The notes: generated by a model not told the origin, from the letters alone. Shown: positions 1 through 7,061, counted from the first letter of the stretch. The stretch: DNA of 8,419 nt from an uncultured Alphaproteobacteria bacterium (GCA_937952245.1 CALFYS010000106.1:1-8419), one strand, 5' to 3'. Translations and numbers: made by a program.

Positions 1-3
1 GGA

Positions 4-1005
4 TTACGCCTCTTGAACAATCCCGATGACCGCAAGGCAATCCCCCATGGCCACCAGCCCGGGGAAATGACGACCCGCCAAGACGCCCGTCTGTTTTGCC
101 AGCACCTTTTGGGGCGATACCCCTGACCTGTCAAGCGGCCAAATCTGGGCGATGGTTTGGCCTTTTTCAACCGTCTCGCCTAGATCGACCATCATCTCCA
201 ACATCCCTTCGGTTTCGGCAAAGGCAAAGCAATCGCCATCGGGCATATCCAAAATCACCGTTGGTTCGTGGTCAATCGTGCCAGCAAGTATCCCCGCGTG
301 GATCAAGAAATTCCGCGCCCCACGGAGAGCGATACCAGCGGTTTTAGCCGAGATCGAACCGCCGCCGCTCAATTCTGTGCTGACAAAGACTTTGCCTTGA
401 TTTTCAACCGCCGTGTCATACATCCCGACATTGTCAATTTCCAGCAACGTCATGGAATAGGGCGCGTTAAACGCCATCATCGCTTCGTTGCACTGGGCTT
501 CATGCGCGGCATCCGGCAAGCGGTGACAGGCGGCAAAAGGCACGAAATCAAGCGTCCGTCCCCCTGAATGGAAATCCAAGACAAAATCCGCCAGCGGCAC
601 CAGTTGATGTTCAAAATAATCGGCAATTTTCTGGGTCGCCGTGCCATCGGGCTTGCCCGGGAAAATGCGGTTCATATTGCCGCCATCAATCGGTGAGGTG
701 CGCTTGCCCGCCCGAAACGCCGGATAATTCATATACGGCACAAGGATCACCCGACCTTTAATGGCATCAGGCGTTAAACTCACCGCCAGATTTTGCAACG
801 CCACCGGCCCTTCATATTCATCACCGTGATTAGCCCCGGTCAACAGAGCCGTAGGCCCGTCACCGTTTTTAATCACCGTAATCGGGATCATCAAATTGCC
901 CCATGCTGAGCCATCATGGCTATGGGGCAGGCGCAAATACCCGTGGTGGATACCATCTTGGTCAAAAGGGATGGTGGGGGAGATGGGGTTGGCGGGCGTG
1001 GTCAT
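4..1005 (-). CDS. doeB: N-alpha-acetyl-L-2,4-diaminobutyrate deacetylase (DoeB/EutE type, AstE/AspA zinc family)
   Basis: This cytoplasmic enzyme removes acetate from N-alpha-acetyl-2,4-diaminobutyrate, the second step of ectoine breakdown. The 333 residues carry the signature of the zinc succinylglutamate desuccinylase/aspartoacylase family. NHGDE at 59-63 supplies ligands His60 and Glu63, FHSGG at 145-149 supplies His146, Arg113 lies in NMNRIFPG, and STELSGGG places the probable catalytic Glu at 211. The last ~85 residues would form the small C-terminal beta domain usual in this family. The length is typical and the protein is complete, its TAA ending three bases from the window edge. The ATG overlaps the doeA stop by four bases (ATGA) and has only a weak GGTG-like ribosome site, which suggests translational coupling. 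The doeB assignment, rather than another acylase of the family, rests on the DoeA-type neighbour and remembered sequence resemblance. Confidence 0.86.
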   Translation of the reverse strand: MTTPANPISPTIPFDQDGIHHGYLRLPHSHDGSAWGNLMIPITVIKNGDGPTALLTGANHGDEYEGPVALQNLAVSLTPDAIKGRVILVPYMNYPAFRAGKRTSPIDGGNMNRIFPGKPDGTATQKIADYFEHQLVPLADFVLDFHSGGRTLDFVPFAACHRLPDAAHEAQCNEAMMAFNAPYSMTLLEIDNVGMYDTAVENQGKVFVSTELSGGGSISAKTAGIALRGARNFLIHAGILAGTIDHEPTVILDMPDGDCFAFAETEGMLEMMVDLGETVEKGQTIAQIWPLDRSGVSPQKVLAKQTGVLAGRHFPGLVAMGDCLAVIGIVQEA

Positions 1006-2189
1006 GACTTCACCACCATTTCCCGCGGCACATCAGCAAGGCATTCCGGCGCGCCATCACGAATGACGATGCTTTCGGTAATCTCAAGCCCCCAATTTTC
1101 CATCCATAATCCGGTCATGAAATGGAAGGTCATGTTTTCTTGCAAGACGGTTTCATCGCCGCGGCGGATCGACATGGTGCGCTCACCCCAATCCGGCGGA
1201 TAAGACAAACCGATGGCGTAACCAGCGCGGTTGTCTTTAATGATGCCGTATTTTTCAAGCGTGCCGAAAAACGCCTCCGCAATATCTTGACATTGATTGC
1301 CAGCCTTTGCCGCTTCAAGCCCGATTTCCATGCCTTCGAGAACAGCCTTTTCCGCCTCCAGCATATCCTCAGGCGCGTCGCCTAAAAACACTGTTCGTGA
1401 TAACGGGCAGTGATAGCGATTGACGACACCTGCGATTTCAAAAAACGTGCCTTCGCCGGATTTCATCGGCTGGTCATCCCAAGTCAGATGCGGGGCGGCG
1501 GCATCAGACCCTGATGGCAGAAGCGGCACAATAGCGGGGTAATCCCCACCAAAGCCAAGGGCATGATCATACCGTAAGCCCGCGTCATAAATATCAGCCA
1601 CCAGATCAACCTTCCGCATCCCCGGTTCAATTTCATCAACAATGCGCTTATGCATTTTGCTGACAATCTGGCCAGCCTGCCGCATATAAGCCAATTCTTG
1701 ATCAGATTTAACCGCCCGCTGCCAATTCACCAGCCCTGTGGCATCGCTAAACGTGGCGTTTGGCAAATGATGCTGAAGCGATTGATAGGCGGCGGCGGTA
1801 AACCAATAGTTATCCATTTCAACGCCAATGGATTTTGCCCCCCATCCCCAATCAATCATGCGGCGAGACAGATCATCCATAGGGTGACGTTCCGTTGATT
1901 GCACGAAATGATCAGCATAACCAATGATGTGATCAGGGTGCATGGTGCAGGTGCGAAGCGCGCCATTGGCATCTTGACCGCGGCCAAACCAAATTGGCTC
2001 ACCTTCCAGCCCTAAAACAACACATTGATGGACGTAAAAAGACCAACCATCATAACCGGTTAACCACGCCATGTTTGACGGGTCGCTGACGATTAAAACC
2101 TCCAGCCCACGGCTTGCCATCTCTTGGCGTGTTTTAACCAATCGTTGGGCAAATTCTTCACGCGTAAAGTTCAATTTTGGTGTGATCAT
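1002..2189 (-). CDS. doeA: Ectoine hydrolase (DoeA/EutD, M24-like pita-bread fold)
   Basis: This enzyme hydrolyses the ectoine ring to N-alpha-acetyl-2,4-diaminobutyrate in the cytoplasm. An N-terminal creatinase-type domain (about 1-155, with LTGYDGWSFYVHQ at 43-55, which I recognise from EutD/DoeA proteins) precedes an M24 catalytic domain (about 165-390). By eye alignment the usual M24 metal ligands are mostly lost. The first Asp is Glu251 (in FFEIAG), the second Asp is Pro262, the GHG His is Tyr324 and the EPG Glu is Met358; only the last Glu (Glu372) remains. This fits ectoine hydrolases, described as metal-independent with a nucleophilic Glu (Glu255 in a studied homologue, from memory), to which Glu251 probably corresponds. 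The length of 395 aa matches the family (~390-400). An AGGAG site six bases before the ATG supports the start. It overlaps the genes on both sides by four bases. Confidence 0.91.
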   Translation of the reverse strand: MITPKLNFTREEFAQRLVKTRQEMASRGLEVLIVSDPSNMAWLTGYDGWSFYVHQCVVLGLEGEPIWFGRGQDANGALRTCTMHPDHIIGYADHFVQSTERHPMDDLSRRMIDWGWGAKSIGVEMDNYWFTAAAYQSLQHHLPNATFSDATGLVNWQRAVKSDQELAYMRQAGQIVSKMHKRIVDEIEPGMRKVDLVADIYDAGLRYDHALGFGGDYPAIVPLLPSGSDAAAPHLTWDDQPMKSGEGTFFEIAGVVNRYHCPLSRTVFLGDAPEDMLEAEKAVLEGMEIGLEAAKAGNQCQDIAEAFFGTLEKYGIIKDNRAGYAIGLSYPPDWGERTMSIRRGDETVLQENMTFHFMTGLWMENWGLEITESIVIRDGAPECLADVPREMVVKS

Positions 2190-5100
2190 TCGGCTCTCCT
2201 CAGGCGTTGATCATGGTGGTCTTGCCCCTCGGTTATAGGGGTGTTCTTCAAGGTTTCCAATTGCTGTTCGGCGGCATCCAGTGATGCCAATTTCACGTAA
2301 CCGTACCCGCGGACGGATAACATCGCATCCAATATGGCTTCAAAATGGGTGGTGTTTTCTGATGTTAGTTGCGGGGTCATGGCGGTGATCAATGCCAGCC
2401 CTTGATCACGGAAAGCCCATTCGCGGCGGCGTTCTTGATTATAGCCAAAGACATCAAAGGCGGTGCCACGAAGCGGCTTCAACGCTTTCAGCCCTTTGAA
2501 GACAGTCGTCATCCATGCGCCAAACCTGATCTTTTTCGGCTTGCCGTTACGGTGCTTTAAAAAGCCCATCAATGGCGGGGCAAGGTGATAATGAAGCGAT
2601 GCCGCCCCACCGAATTGAGATTTGATCTGGTCATTAAATTCAGGGGCTGTCATTAAGCGCGCGACTTCATATTCATCTTTAATCGCCATAATCCGATAGG
2701 CGGCACGGGCGGCTTTGCGGGCAAGGCGATCATCATGAGGGATAATTTTTGCCAGTTGCGCCAATAGAGGGGCGGTAACCTCGCGATATTGCTCGGCATA
2801 GGCCTGATTGTGATAGGCCACAAGACGCGATGCAAAATATTCCAACGCGTCCACAGCGGGTTTTTCATCAATCTCAGGTTTATTGGAAATTACCCCTGAT
2901 GCTTTTAATACAACTTCAGGGTCATGCGCCAGCCAACGCCCCCAAGAAAAAGCCTTAAGGTTATCGTCAACCGCGATCCCATTAAGCCGCAACGCCCCTT
3001 CCATGGCGGTGATGCTGATGGGGATTAACCCCATTTGCACCGCCATCCCCAAGAGCATCACATTAGCCGTGGTGGTATTGCCCAAAAGACGTTCCGATAA
3101 ATCCGCAACATTCTGATGATGGATTTTATGTTTATCCATCGCCGCATGAAGACGGGTTAAAAGCAGGCGATCATCAACAACGTGCCCTGCCCCAACACCG
3201 GCCACCCCCACGGGATCAACCCTTGCGTTTAACAGCGCCGTGCTGCGTTCAGGGCTGAGGGTTTTAAGGGCAACATCATGAACCGCCACCACCGCGTCAC
3301 AACCCAACAGCAAATCTGCTGATTGCGGCGGCAAGCGCACCATGCGGTCATTCAACAGGGTATCGCGGGACATCCGCACTTGCGCGGTCACCCCGCCGTT
3401 TTTCTGGGAAAGTCCTGTGAGATTCATCGCTTGGGCATGAACACCATCAAGCCGCCCCGCCATCACCAACATCGCGGAAAGGGTTGAAATGCCCGTGCCG
3501 CCAATCCCCGCGATATAGATATTGCTGATGCCATCTTTCGCCGCTTGCGGCGGGGGCAATTCTGCTGATGGCAATGCTGGCCGCTTTTGTTCCGCCATCG
3601 CCCCTTTTGGCACGATGCTGACAAAACTGGGGCAGAACCCTTCATTACAGGAATAATCTTTATTGCAAACCGATTGATCCACCTGACGTTTAATGCCTTC
3701 GGGATGCACCACTGGTTTCACCGCCACGCAATTGGATTTCACCGCGCAATCGCCGCAGCCTTCGCATACCGCTTCATTGATCAGCAAGCGTTCCGCCCTG
3801 TCGGGGATTTTGCCCCGTTTGCGGCGGCGGCGTAATTCAGCGGCGCAGGTCTGAACATACAACAGGCACGTGACGCCTTTGACCTGACTTAAGTCTTCTT
3901 GCACCACCAAGAGATCACGGCGATGATGGAACTCCACCCCTTCTGGCCATTGGCCGGCGGCTTTGGTTTCTTCGATTTGATCGGTTACCACCGCCACACG
4001 TTTGACCCCTTCGGAAAGCACTTGCCTTGCGATGGCATCGGGTTCTGAGCCGCCCGCCGCGTCCTGCCCACCGGTCATGGCCACCGCGTCATTATAGAGA
4101 ATCTTGAACGTCATATTAACGCCCGCCGCGATCGCCGCCCTGATGCCGAGATAACCGGAATGGGTATAGGTGCCATCCCCCATATTTTGCAGCGTATGAT
4201 CAATTGGGGAAAACGGCGCACGGCCAATCCAAAACGCGCCCTCACCCCCCATTTGGGTGAAATTGGTGATGGTATCAGGGGTTAAAAATCCGCTGATGGA
4301 ATGGCAACCAATCCCCATCCCCGCGATCTCACCTTCGCCCAATTTGGTGGAAGAATTATGGGGGCAACCCGCGCAATAAAACGGTGTTCTTGTGGGGATG
4401 GCGGGCAGGTTATCATGGGCTTGATGGGCCGCTTTTTTGGCCGAAGCGCAAGCCTTGATCCCTTGCGCCTCACCACGATTGATAATCGCATCGGCGATCA
4501 TCTCCACCGATAATTCACCATAGGACGGCAAGAGCAATTCACCTTCAGGCGTGGTCTTGCCGCTTAATTTTGGCGGGGATTTCATATTGACCAGCATCCG
4601 CGCCAATTGTTCTTCGACAATCCCGCGTTTTTCTTCGATGACCAGAATGTCTTGATAATCTTGGGCGAAAGCCACCAAGGCTTTGGCTTCAAGCGGATAA
4701 GGCATGGCCACTGACAGCAACCCAATGCCATGGTCTTCAGGGGTATCGATCCCGATACTGTGGAGTGCTTCGCGGGTTTCCATCACCGCTTTGCCCACGG
4801 CGACAATGCCCAATTTTTTTTGTGAGGGGTTGGATAAAACCTGATTCACATCATGTTCAGCCAGCCATGACGCCACCGCCGGCAATCGTTTTTGGTGCAA
4901 TCGTGTTTCCCGCAATAAGGACGGATCATGGCGACCGACATGAACATCAACCAGCGGCTCAAGAGTTTTGATCTCAGGCTGGATGCCGCCAGTATCAAGC
5001 ACGACATTGGCATCCGCTGTGTCGATCACAATTTTCAGCCCCACCACACAACCGGCATAGCGCGACAAGGCGAAAGCCTGAAGCCCCATGGGGATAATAT

Positions 5101-5626
5101 CTTCCACCCGCCGGGGGTAGAAATACGGCACGCCCAGTGAAATAAATCCCTGATCCGATTGATACGCCAAGGTTGAAGATTTCCCCGTGGGGTCATCGCC
5201 AACCGCGATCACCATCCCGCCTTTTGGGGCAACGCCGCCGTGATTGGCATGACGCAGCGCATCCATGGCACGGTCAAGCCCCGGGCCTTTGCCATACCAA
5301 AGGGCAAAAACACCGTCATATTCAGATTGATCATAAATCCCGATATGCTGACTGCCCCAAAGCGCGGTCGCCGCCAGCTCTTCATTCAACCCGGGTTGAA
5401 AGACAATGCCTTCTTCATCAAGGAAACGTTTTGACCGCCCCAATTCCAAATCAAGACCGCCAAGGGGTGAGCCGGGATAACCGCTGACCAACCCGCGCGT
5501 GTTAAGCCCATTGGCGCGGTCACGTCTGGCCTGTTCCAGCAACAACCGCACCAAAGCCTGTGTCCCATTGATCAAGGCAGGACCAGATGATTTGGTATAA
5601 CAATCCGATAAAGATACTTCAGACAC
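2186..5626 (-). CDS. Fused indolepyruvate ferredoxin oxidoreductase family protein (2-oxoacid:ferredoxin oxidoreductase)
   Basis: This large thiamine-diphosphate and iron-sulfur enzyme of the cytoplasm should oxidatively decarboxylate a 2-oxoacid to an acyl-CoA and pass electrons to ferredoxin. Alpha and beta subunits of the IorAB type are fused in one 1146-residue chain. Residues about 15-390 form the N-terminal pyrimidine-binding and transketolase-like region (SGYPGSPLGG at 48-57). A ThDP domain follows, with YCAGCPHN at 417-424, GIGCHS at 438-443, and GDG at 483-485 followed by Asn512 in YNDAVAMTGGQ. A ferredoxin-like segment has Cys621, 624, 627 and 633 and then Cys654, 660 and 665. The gamma/beta domain begins at GIGGTGIST (707-715), and a C-terminal extension runs from about 900 to the end. 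The start is a GTG with AGGA nine bases upstream. It is the first gene of the apparent operon with doeA and doeB. The true 2-oxoacid cannot be read from sequence; indolepyruvate is only the family name. No ferredoxin gene is in view. Confidence 0.92.
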   Translation of the reverse strand: MSEVSLSDCYTKSSGPALINGTQALVRLLLEQARRDRANGLNTRGLVSGYPGSPLGGLDLELGRSKRFLDEEGIVFQPGLNEELAATALWGSQHIGIYDQSEYDGVFALWYGKGPGLDRAMDALRHANHGGVAPKGGMVIAVGDDPTGKSSTLAYQSDQGFISLGVPYFYPRRVEDIIPMGLQAFALSRYAGCVVGLKIVIDTADANVVLDTGGIQPEIKTLEPLVDVHVGRHDPSLLRETRLHQKRLPAVASWLAEHDVNQVLSNPSQKKLGIVAVGKAVMETREALHSIGIDTPEDHGIGLLSVAMPYPLEAKALVAFAQDYQDILVIEEKRGIVEEQLARMLVNMKSPPKLSGKTTPEGELLLPSYGELSVEMIADAIINRGEAQGIKACASAKKAAHQAHDNLPAIPTRTPFYCAGCPHNSSTKLGEGEIAGMGIGCHSISGFLTPDTITNFTQMGGEGAFWIGRAPFSPIDHTLQNMGDGTYTHSGYLGIRAAIAAGVNMTFKILYNDAVAMTGGQDAAGGSEPDAIARQVLSEGVKRVAVVTDQIEETKAAGQWPEGVEFHHRRDLLVVQEDLSQVKGVTCLLYVQTCAAELRRRRKRGKIPDRAERLLINEAVCEGCGDCAVKSNCVAVKPVVHPEGIKRQVDQSVCNKDYSCNEGFCPSFVSIVPKGAMAEQKRPALPSAELPPPQAAKDGISNIYIAGIGGTGISTLSAMLVMAGRLDGVHAQAMNLTGLSQKNGGVTAQVRMSRDTLLNDRMVRLPPQSADLLLGCDAVVAVHDVALKTLSPERSTALLNARVDPVGVAGVGAGHVVDDRLLLTRLHAAMDKHKIHHQNVADLSERLLGNTTTANVMLLGMAVQMGLIPISITAMEGALRLNGIAVDDNLKAFSWGRWLAHDPEVVLKASGVISNKPEIDEKPAVDALEYFASRLVAYHNQAYAEQYREVTAPLLAQLAKIIPHDDRLARKAARAAYRIMAIKDEYEVARLMTAPEFNDQIKSQFGGAASLHYHLAPPLMGFLKHRNGKPKKIRFGAWMTTVFKGLKALKPLRGTAFDVFGYNQERRREWAFRDQGLALITAMTPQLTSENTTHFEAILDAMLSVRGYGYVKLASLDAAEQQLETLKNTPITEGQDHHDQRLRRAE
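2196..2200 (-). promoter_or_regulatory. Ribosome binding site of doeA inside the upstream gene
   Basis: On the minus strand AGGAG lies six bases before the doeA ATG, within the last codons of the oxidoreductase gene. It is the strongest Shine-Dalgarno match of the left operon. With the ATGA overlap it supports both the chosen start and expression on one transcript. Confidence 0.75.
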
Positions 5627-5635
5627 GGGGGGTGA

Positions 5636-5639
5636 TCCT
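5636..5639 (-). promoter_or_regulatory. Ribosome binding site fixing the GTG start of the oxidoreductase
   Basis: On the minus strand AGGA lies nine bases before the GTG at 5626-5624. The first codons then read VSEVSLSDCYTK, in line with the N-terminus I remember for this family (a short acidic lead before GTQALVRL). No better start exists nearby. Confidence 0.55.
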
Positions 5640-5710
5640 ATCTTCTGTCAAATAATAACAATGCCAAATGAACTTGAATTAAATCTAACAAAATCCACCA
5701 TAAACATGAG

Positions 5711-5739
5711 AGTATATTACCGTCTATTTTATTTATGGG
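5711..5739 (-). promoter_or_regulatory. Tentative promoter of the leftward ectoine operon
   Basis: On the minus strand TATACT (5716-5711) matches the sigma70 -10 consensus at five of six positions. The hexamer 17 bases upstream (5739-5734, CCCATA) is a poor -35 box. Transcription would start near 5704, leaving a leader of roughly 78 bases. One CCATNAA copy (5732-5738) would lie over the -35 position and another (5698-5704) at the start site. A weak -35 would suit an activated promoter, but the call remains a guess. Confidence 0.25.
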
Positions 5740-5750
5740 TTTTCCATTAA
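5732..5750. promoter_or_regulatory. Compact 19-base dyad, candidate operator
   Basis: TTTATGG, five bases (GTTTT), then CCATTAA form an inverted repeat with half-sites matching at six of seven positions. Its size and spacing are typical of sites bound by a dimeric helix-turn-helix regulator. It lies about midway between the two divergent genes, next to the possible -10 box of the leftward operon. Confidence 0.4.
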
Positions 5751-5788
5751 TTTATTTTTACTAATTTTAATTGATGGCTGAATATGAT

Positions 5789-5798
5789 TTGACGTCAA
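5789..5798. promoter_or_regulatory. TTGACGTCAA palindrome over the -35 box
   Basis: This is a perfect 10-bp palindrome whose first six bases double as the -35 hexamer of the rightward promoter. It could be an independent operator or simply a chance product of the -35 sequence. No known regulator is assigned. Confidence 0.35.
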
Positions 5799-5817
5799 GG
5801 GTTCAGCGCAACAAAAT
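5789..5817 (+). promoter_or_regulatory. Probable sigma70 promoter of thiolase and reductase genes
   Basis: TTGACG (5789-5794, five of six consensus bases) is followed after 17 bases by CAAAAT (5812-5817, four of six). Transcription would start near 5824, giving a leader of about 30 bases before the thiolase ATG. It is the best-spaced promoter match on the plus strand of this intergenic region. Confidence 0.45.
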
Positions 5818-5853
5818 ATAGCCATCAAACGCGATCACCATGAAAGGGTTATC

Positions 5854-7050
5854 ATGTCAACACGGTCACATCCTGATGTTTACATTCTTTCCGCCACTCG
5901 TTCCGCCATTGGCAGTTTTGGGGGCAGTCTTAAAAACACCAGCCCGATTGATCTTGGCCGCCATATCGCGGCGGCGGCGATTGCCCGAAGCGGTGTTCCT
6001 GCCGATGCCATCGGCCATGCGGTGATCGGCAATGTTATTCATTCCGAAGCGCGGGATATGTATATCTCACGCTGTATTTCCATCGGCGCGGGCATGGCCG
6101 AATCCGCCCCAGCCTTGACCGTCAATCGTTTATGCGGAAGCGGTTTGCAAGCCATCACCAGCGCCACGCAATTGTTGCTCTTGGGCGATACCGATATTGC
6201 CCTTGCTGGCGGGGTTGAAGTGATGAGCAGAGGCGGGCATTTGATGCCGAACCTTCGGTGGGGCAGCCGCATGGGGGATGCCACCGCCCATGATATGATG
6301 CTGGGCGCGTTGCAGGATCCGTTTGGTCTTGGCCATATGGGGATTACAGCAGAAAACATCGCCGCCGATGAAGGCATCAGCCGCGATGACCAAGATGCTT
6401 TTGCCGCGGAAAGCCAACGCCGTGCCGCCGCCGCCCAAGCCGCCGGATATTTCAACGACCAAATCACCGCGATTGATGTCACCGAACGCCGCAAAACCAC
6501 AAGTTTTGATCAAGACGAATATATCCGCGCGGAAACCACGATGGATAGTCTTGCTGGCCTGCGCCCTGTGTTCCAAAAAGACGGCAGTGTTACCGCTGGC
6601 AATTCTTCAGGGATTAATGATGGCGCGGCCGCTTTGGTGCTGGCCAATGCCAAAGCCGCTGAAGCCCATGGCAGCACGCCAATGGCCAAAATCATTGGCT
6701 ATGGTTTTGGTGGTGTCGCCCCAAGGGTGATGGGCATGGGGCCTGTTCCCGCGTCTAAAATGGCCTTGGAAAAAGCAGGGCTTAAAATCACCGACCTTGA
6801 GGTGGTGGAAAGCAATGAAGCCTTCGCCGCCCAAGCCTGTGCGGTTTCAAAACAATTGGGCCTGCCTTCTGACATCGTGAACCCCAATGGTGGGGCGATT
6901 GCCTTGGGGCATCCTGTGGGGGCAACCGGCGCGATTATCATGACCAAATTGATCTATGAATTAAAACGCCGTGATGCGCGTTATGGCATGGCGACCATGT
7001 GTATTGGTGGCGGTCAAGGCATCAGCGTTATTATCGACACAAAAATCTAA
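5854..7050 (+). CDS. Acetyl-CoA acetyltransferase / beta-ketothiolase (BktB-like)
   Basis: This cytoplasmic thiolase cleaves a 3-ketoacyl-CoA with CoA, or condenses two acyl-CoAs in reverse. All catalytic elements are present: Cys94 in VNRLCGSGLQ, Asn321 in NEAFAAQ, His353 in LGHPVGATGA and Cys383 in MCIGGGQG. Each is offset by exactly five from the Zoogloea enzyme (Cys89, Asn316, His348, Cys378, from memory). The pocket pair HM at 161-162 and Met293 also match short-chain biosynthetic-type thiolases. The wider sequence resembles Ralstonia BktB as I remember it, which suggests C4-C5 ketoacyl-CoA substrates. At 398 residues it is a normal full length. AAGGG lies five bases before the ATG. It leads a two-gene unit with the downstream reductase, divergent from the ectoine operon. 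It could serve polyhydroxyalkanoate synthesis, fatty or branched acid breakdown, or a pathway step linked to its neighbours; sequence alone does not decide. Confidence 0.92.
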   Translation: MSTRSHPDVYILSATRSAIGSFGGSLKNTSPIDLGRHIAAAAIARSGVPADAIGHAVIGNVIHSEARDMYISRCISIGAGMAESAPALTVNRLCGSGLQAITSATQLLLLGDTDIALAGGVEVMSRGGHLMPNLRWGSRMGDATAHDMMLGALQDPFGLGHMGITAENIAADEGISRDDQDAFAAESQRRAAAAQAAGYFNDQITAIDVTERRKTTSFDQDEYIRAETTMDSLAGLRPVFQKDGSVTAGNSSGINDGAAALVLANAKAAEAHGSTPMAKIIGYGFGGVAPRVMGMGPVPASKMALEKAGLKITDLEVVESNEAFAAQACAVSKQLGLPSDIVNPNGGAIALGHPVGATGAIIMTKLIYELKRRDARYGMATMCIGGGQGISVIIDTKI

Positions 7051-7055
7051 GGGAG
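7051..7055 (+). promoter_or_regulatory. Ribosome binding site fixing the reductase start
   Basis: GGGAG lies six bases before the ATG at 7062 and directly follows the thiolase stop codon. It favours this ATG over an in-frame ATG at 6999 inside the thiolase gene, whose added 21 residues are rich in Arg, Tyr and Trp and do not look like the family. Confidence 0.75.
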
Positions 7056-7061
7056 ACAGAA

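Larger units (their letters stand above)
5771..5828. repeat. 9-bp inverted repeat bracketing the thiolase promoter
   Basis: TTGATGGCT at 5771-5779 and AGCCATCAA at 5820-5828 are exact reverse complements. Their centres are 49 bases apart, near five DNA turns when the CCATCAA cores are compared. The arms flank the presumed -35 and -10 boxes. One arm sits upstream of -35 and the other at the expected start of transcription, an arrangement that would suit repression by looping. Within it, GCTGAA (5777-5782) and TTCAGC (5802-5807) form a second, shorter inverted repeat. Confidence 0.45.
5698..5844. repeat. Cluster of six CCATNAA heptamers (candidate operator array)
   Basis: The heptamer CCATNAA occurs on the plus strand at 5698-5704 (N=A), 5744-5750 (N=T), 5822-5828 (N=C) and 5838-5844 (N=G). 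On the minus strand it occurs at 5732-5738 (N=A) and 5771-5777 (N=C). The first five alternate in orientation. A rough composition-based estimate gives well under one chance occurrence in an intergenic region of this size, though the motif was chosen after looking. The last copy overlaps the thiolase ribosome-site region and is the least convincing. The array spans both presumed promoters, as expected for a regulator controlling both divergent units, but no bound protein can be named. Confidence 0.45.
5627..5853. promoter_or_regulatory. AT-rich divergent intergenic control region
   Basis: This is the only sizeable non-coding stretch, between the divergent oxidoreductase gene (leftward) and thiolase gene (rightward). 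Counted over 5641-5760 only 30 of 120 bases are G or C, in sharp contrast to the flanking genes, whose G+C is above half by eye. It must hold both promoters. It contains repeated CCATNAA heptamers, a nested inverted repeat and a TTGACGTCAA palindrome, described as separate entries. No transcription factor gene lies next to it within the window, so the regulator must be encoded elsewhere. Confidence 0.85.

Noticed and set aside
5646..5651. Perfect TTGACA on the minus strand upstream of the oxidoreductase
   Set aside because: A matching -10 box would fall on the start codon (CCGTGT), so transcripts would lack the GTG start and ribosome site.
5661..5750. 29-codon open frame on the plus strand in the intergenic region
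   Set aside because: No Shine-Dalgarno sequence precedes it and the AT-rich composition readily explains it. It also overlaps the candidate operator dyad. A leader peptide cannot be excluded, but nothing supports it.
5840..6025. Short open frame starting at the ATG at 5840
   Set aside because: It is out of frame with and overlaps the thiolase. Its protein looks like a shadow translation of thiolase codons.
6039..6576. Long reverse-strand open frames opposite the thiolase (about 150 codons each)
   Set aside because: The thiolase frame has every catalytic motif; the antisense frames show low-complexity composition and no domain I recognise.
6999..7061. In-frame ATG at 6999 that would lengthen the reductase by 21 residues
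   Set aside because: It lies inside the thiolase gene, lacks a ribosome site, and adds a basic, aromatic-rich tail not expected in the family. The ATG at 7062 has GGGAG six bases upstream.
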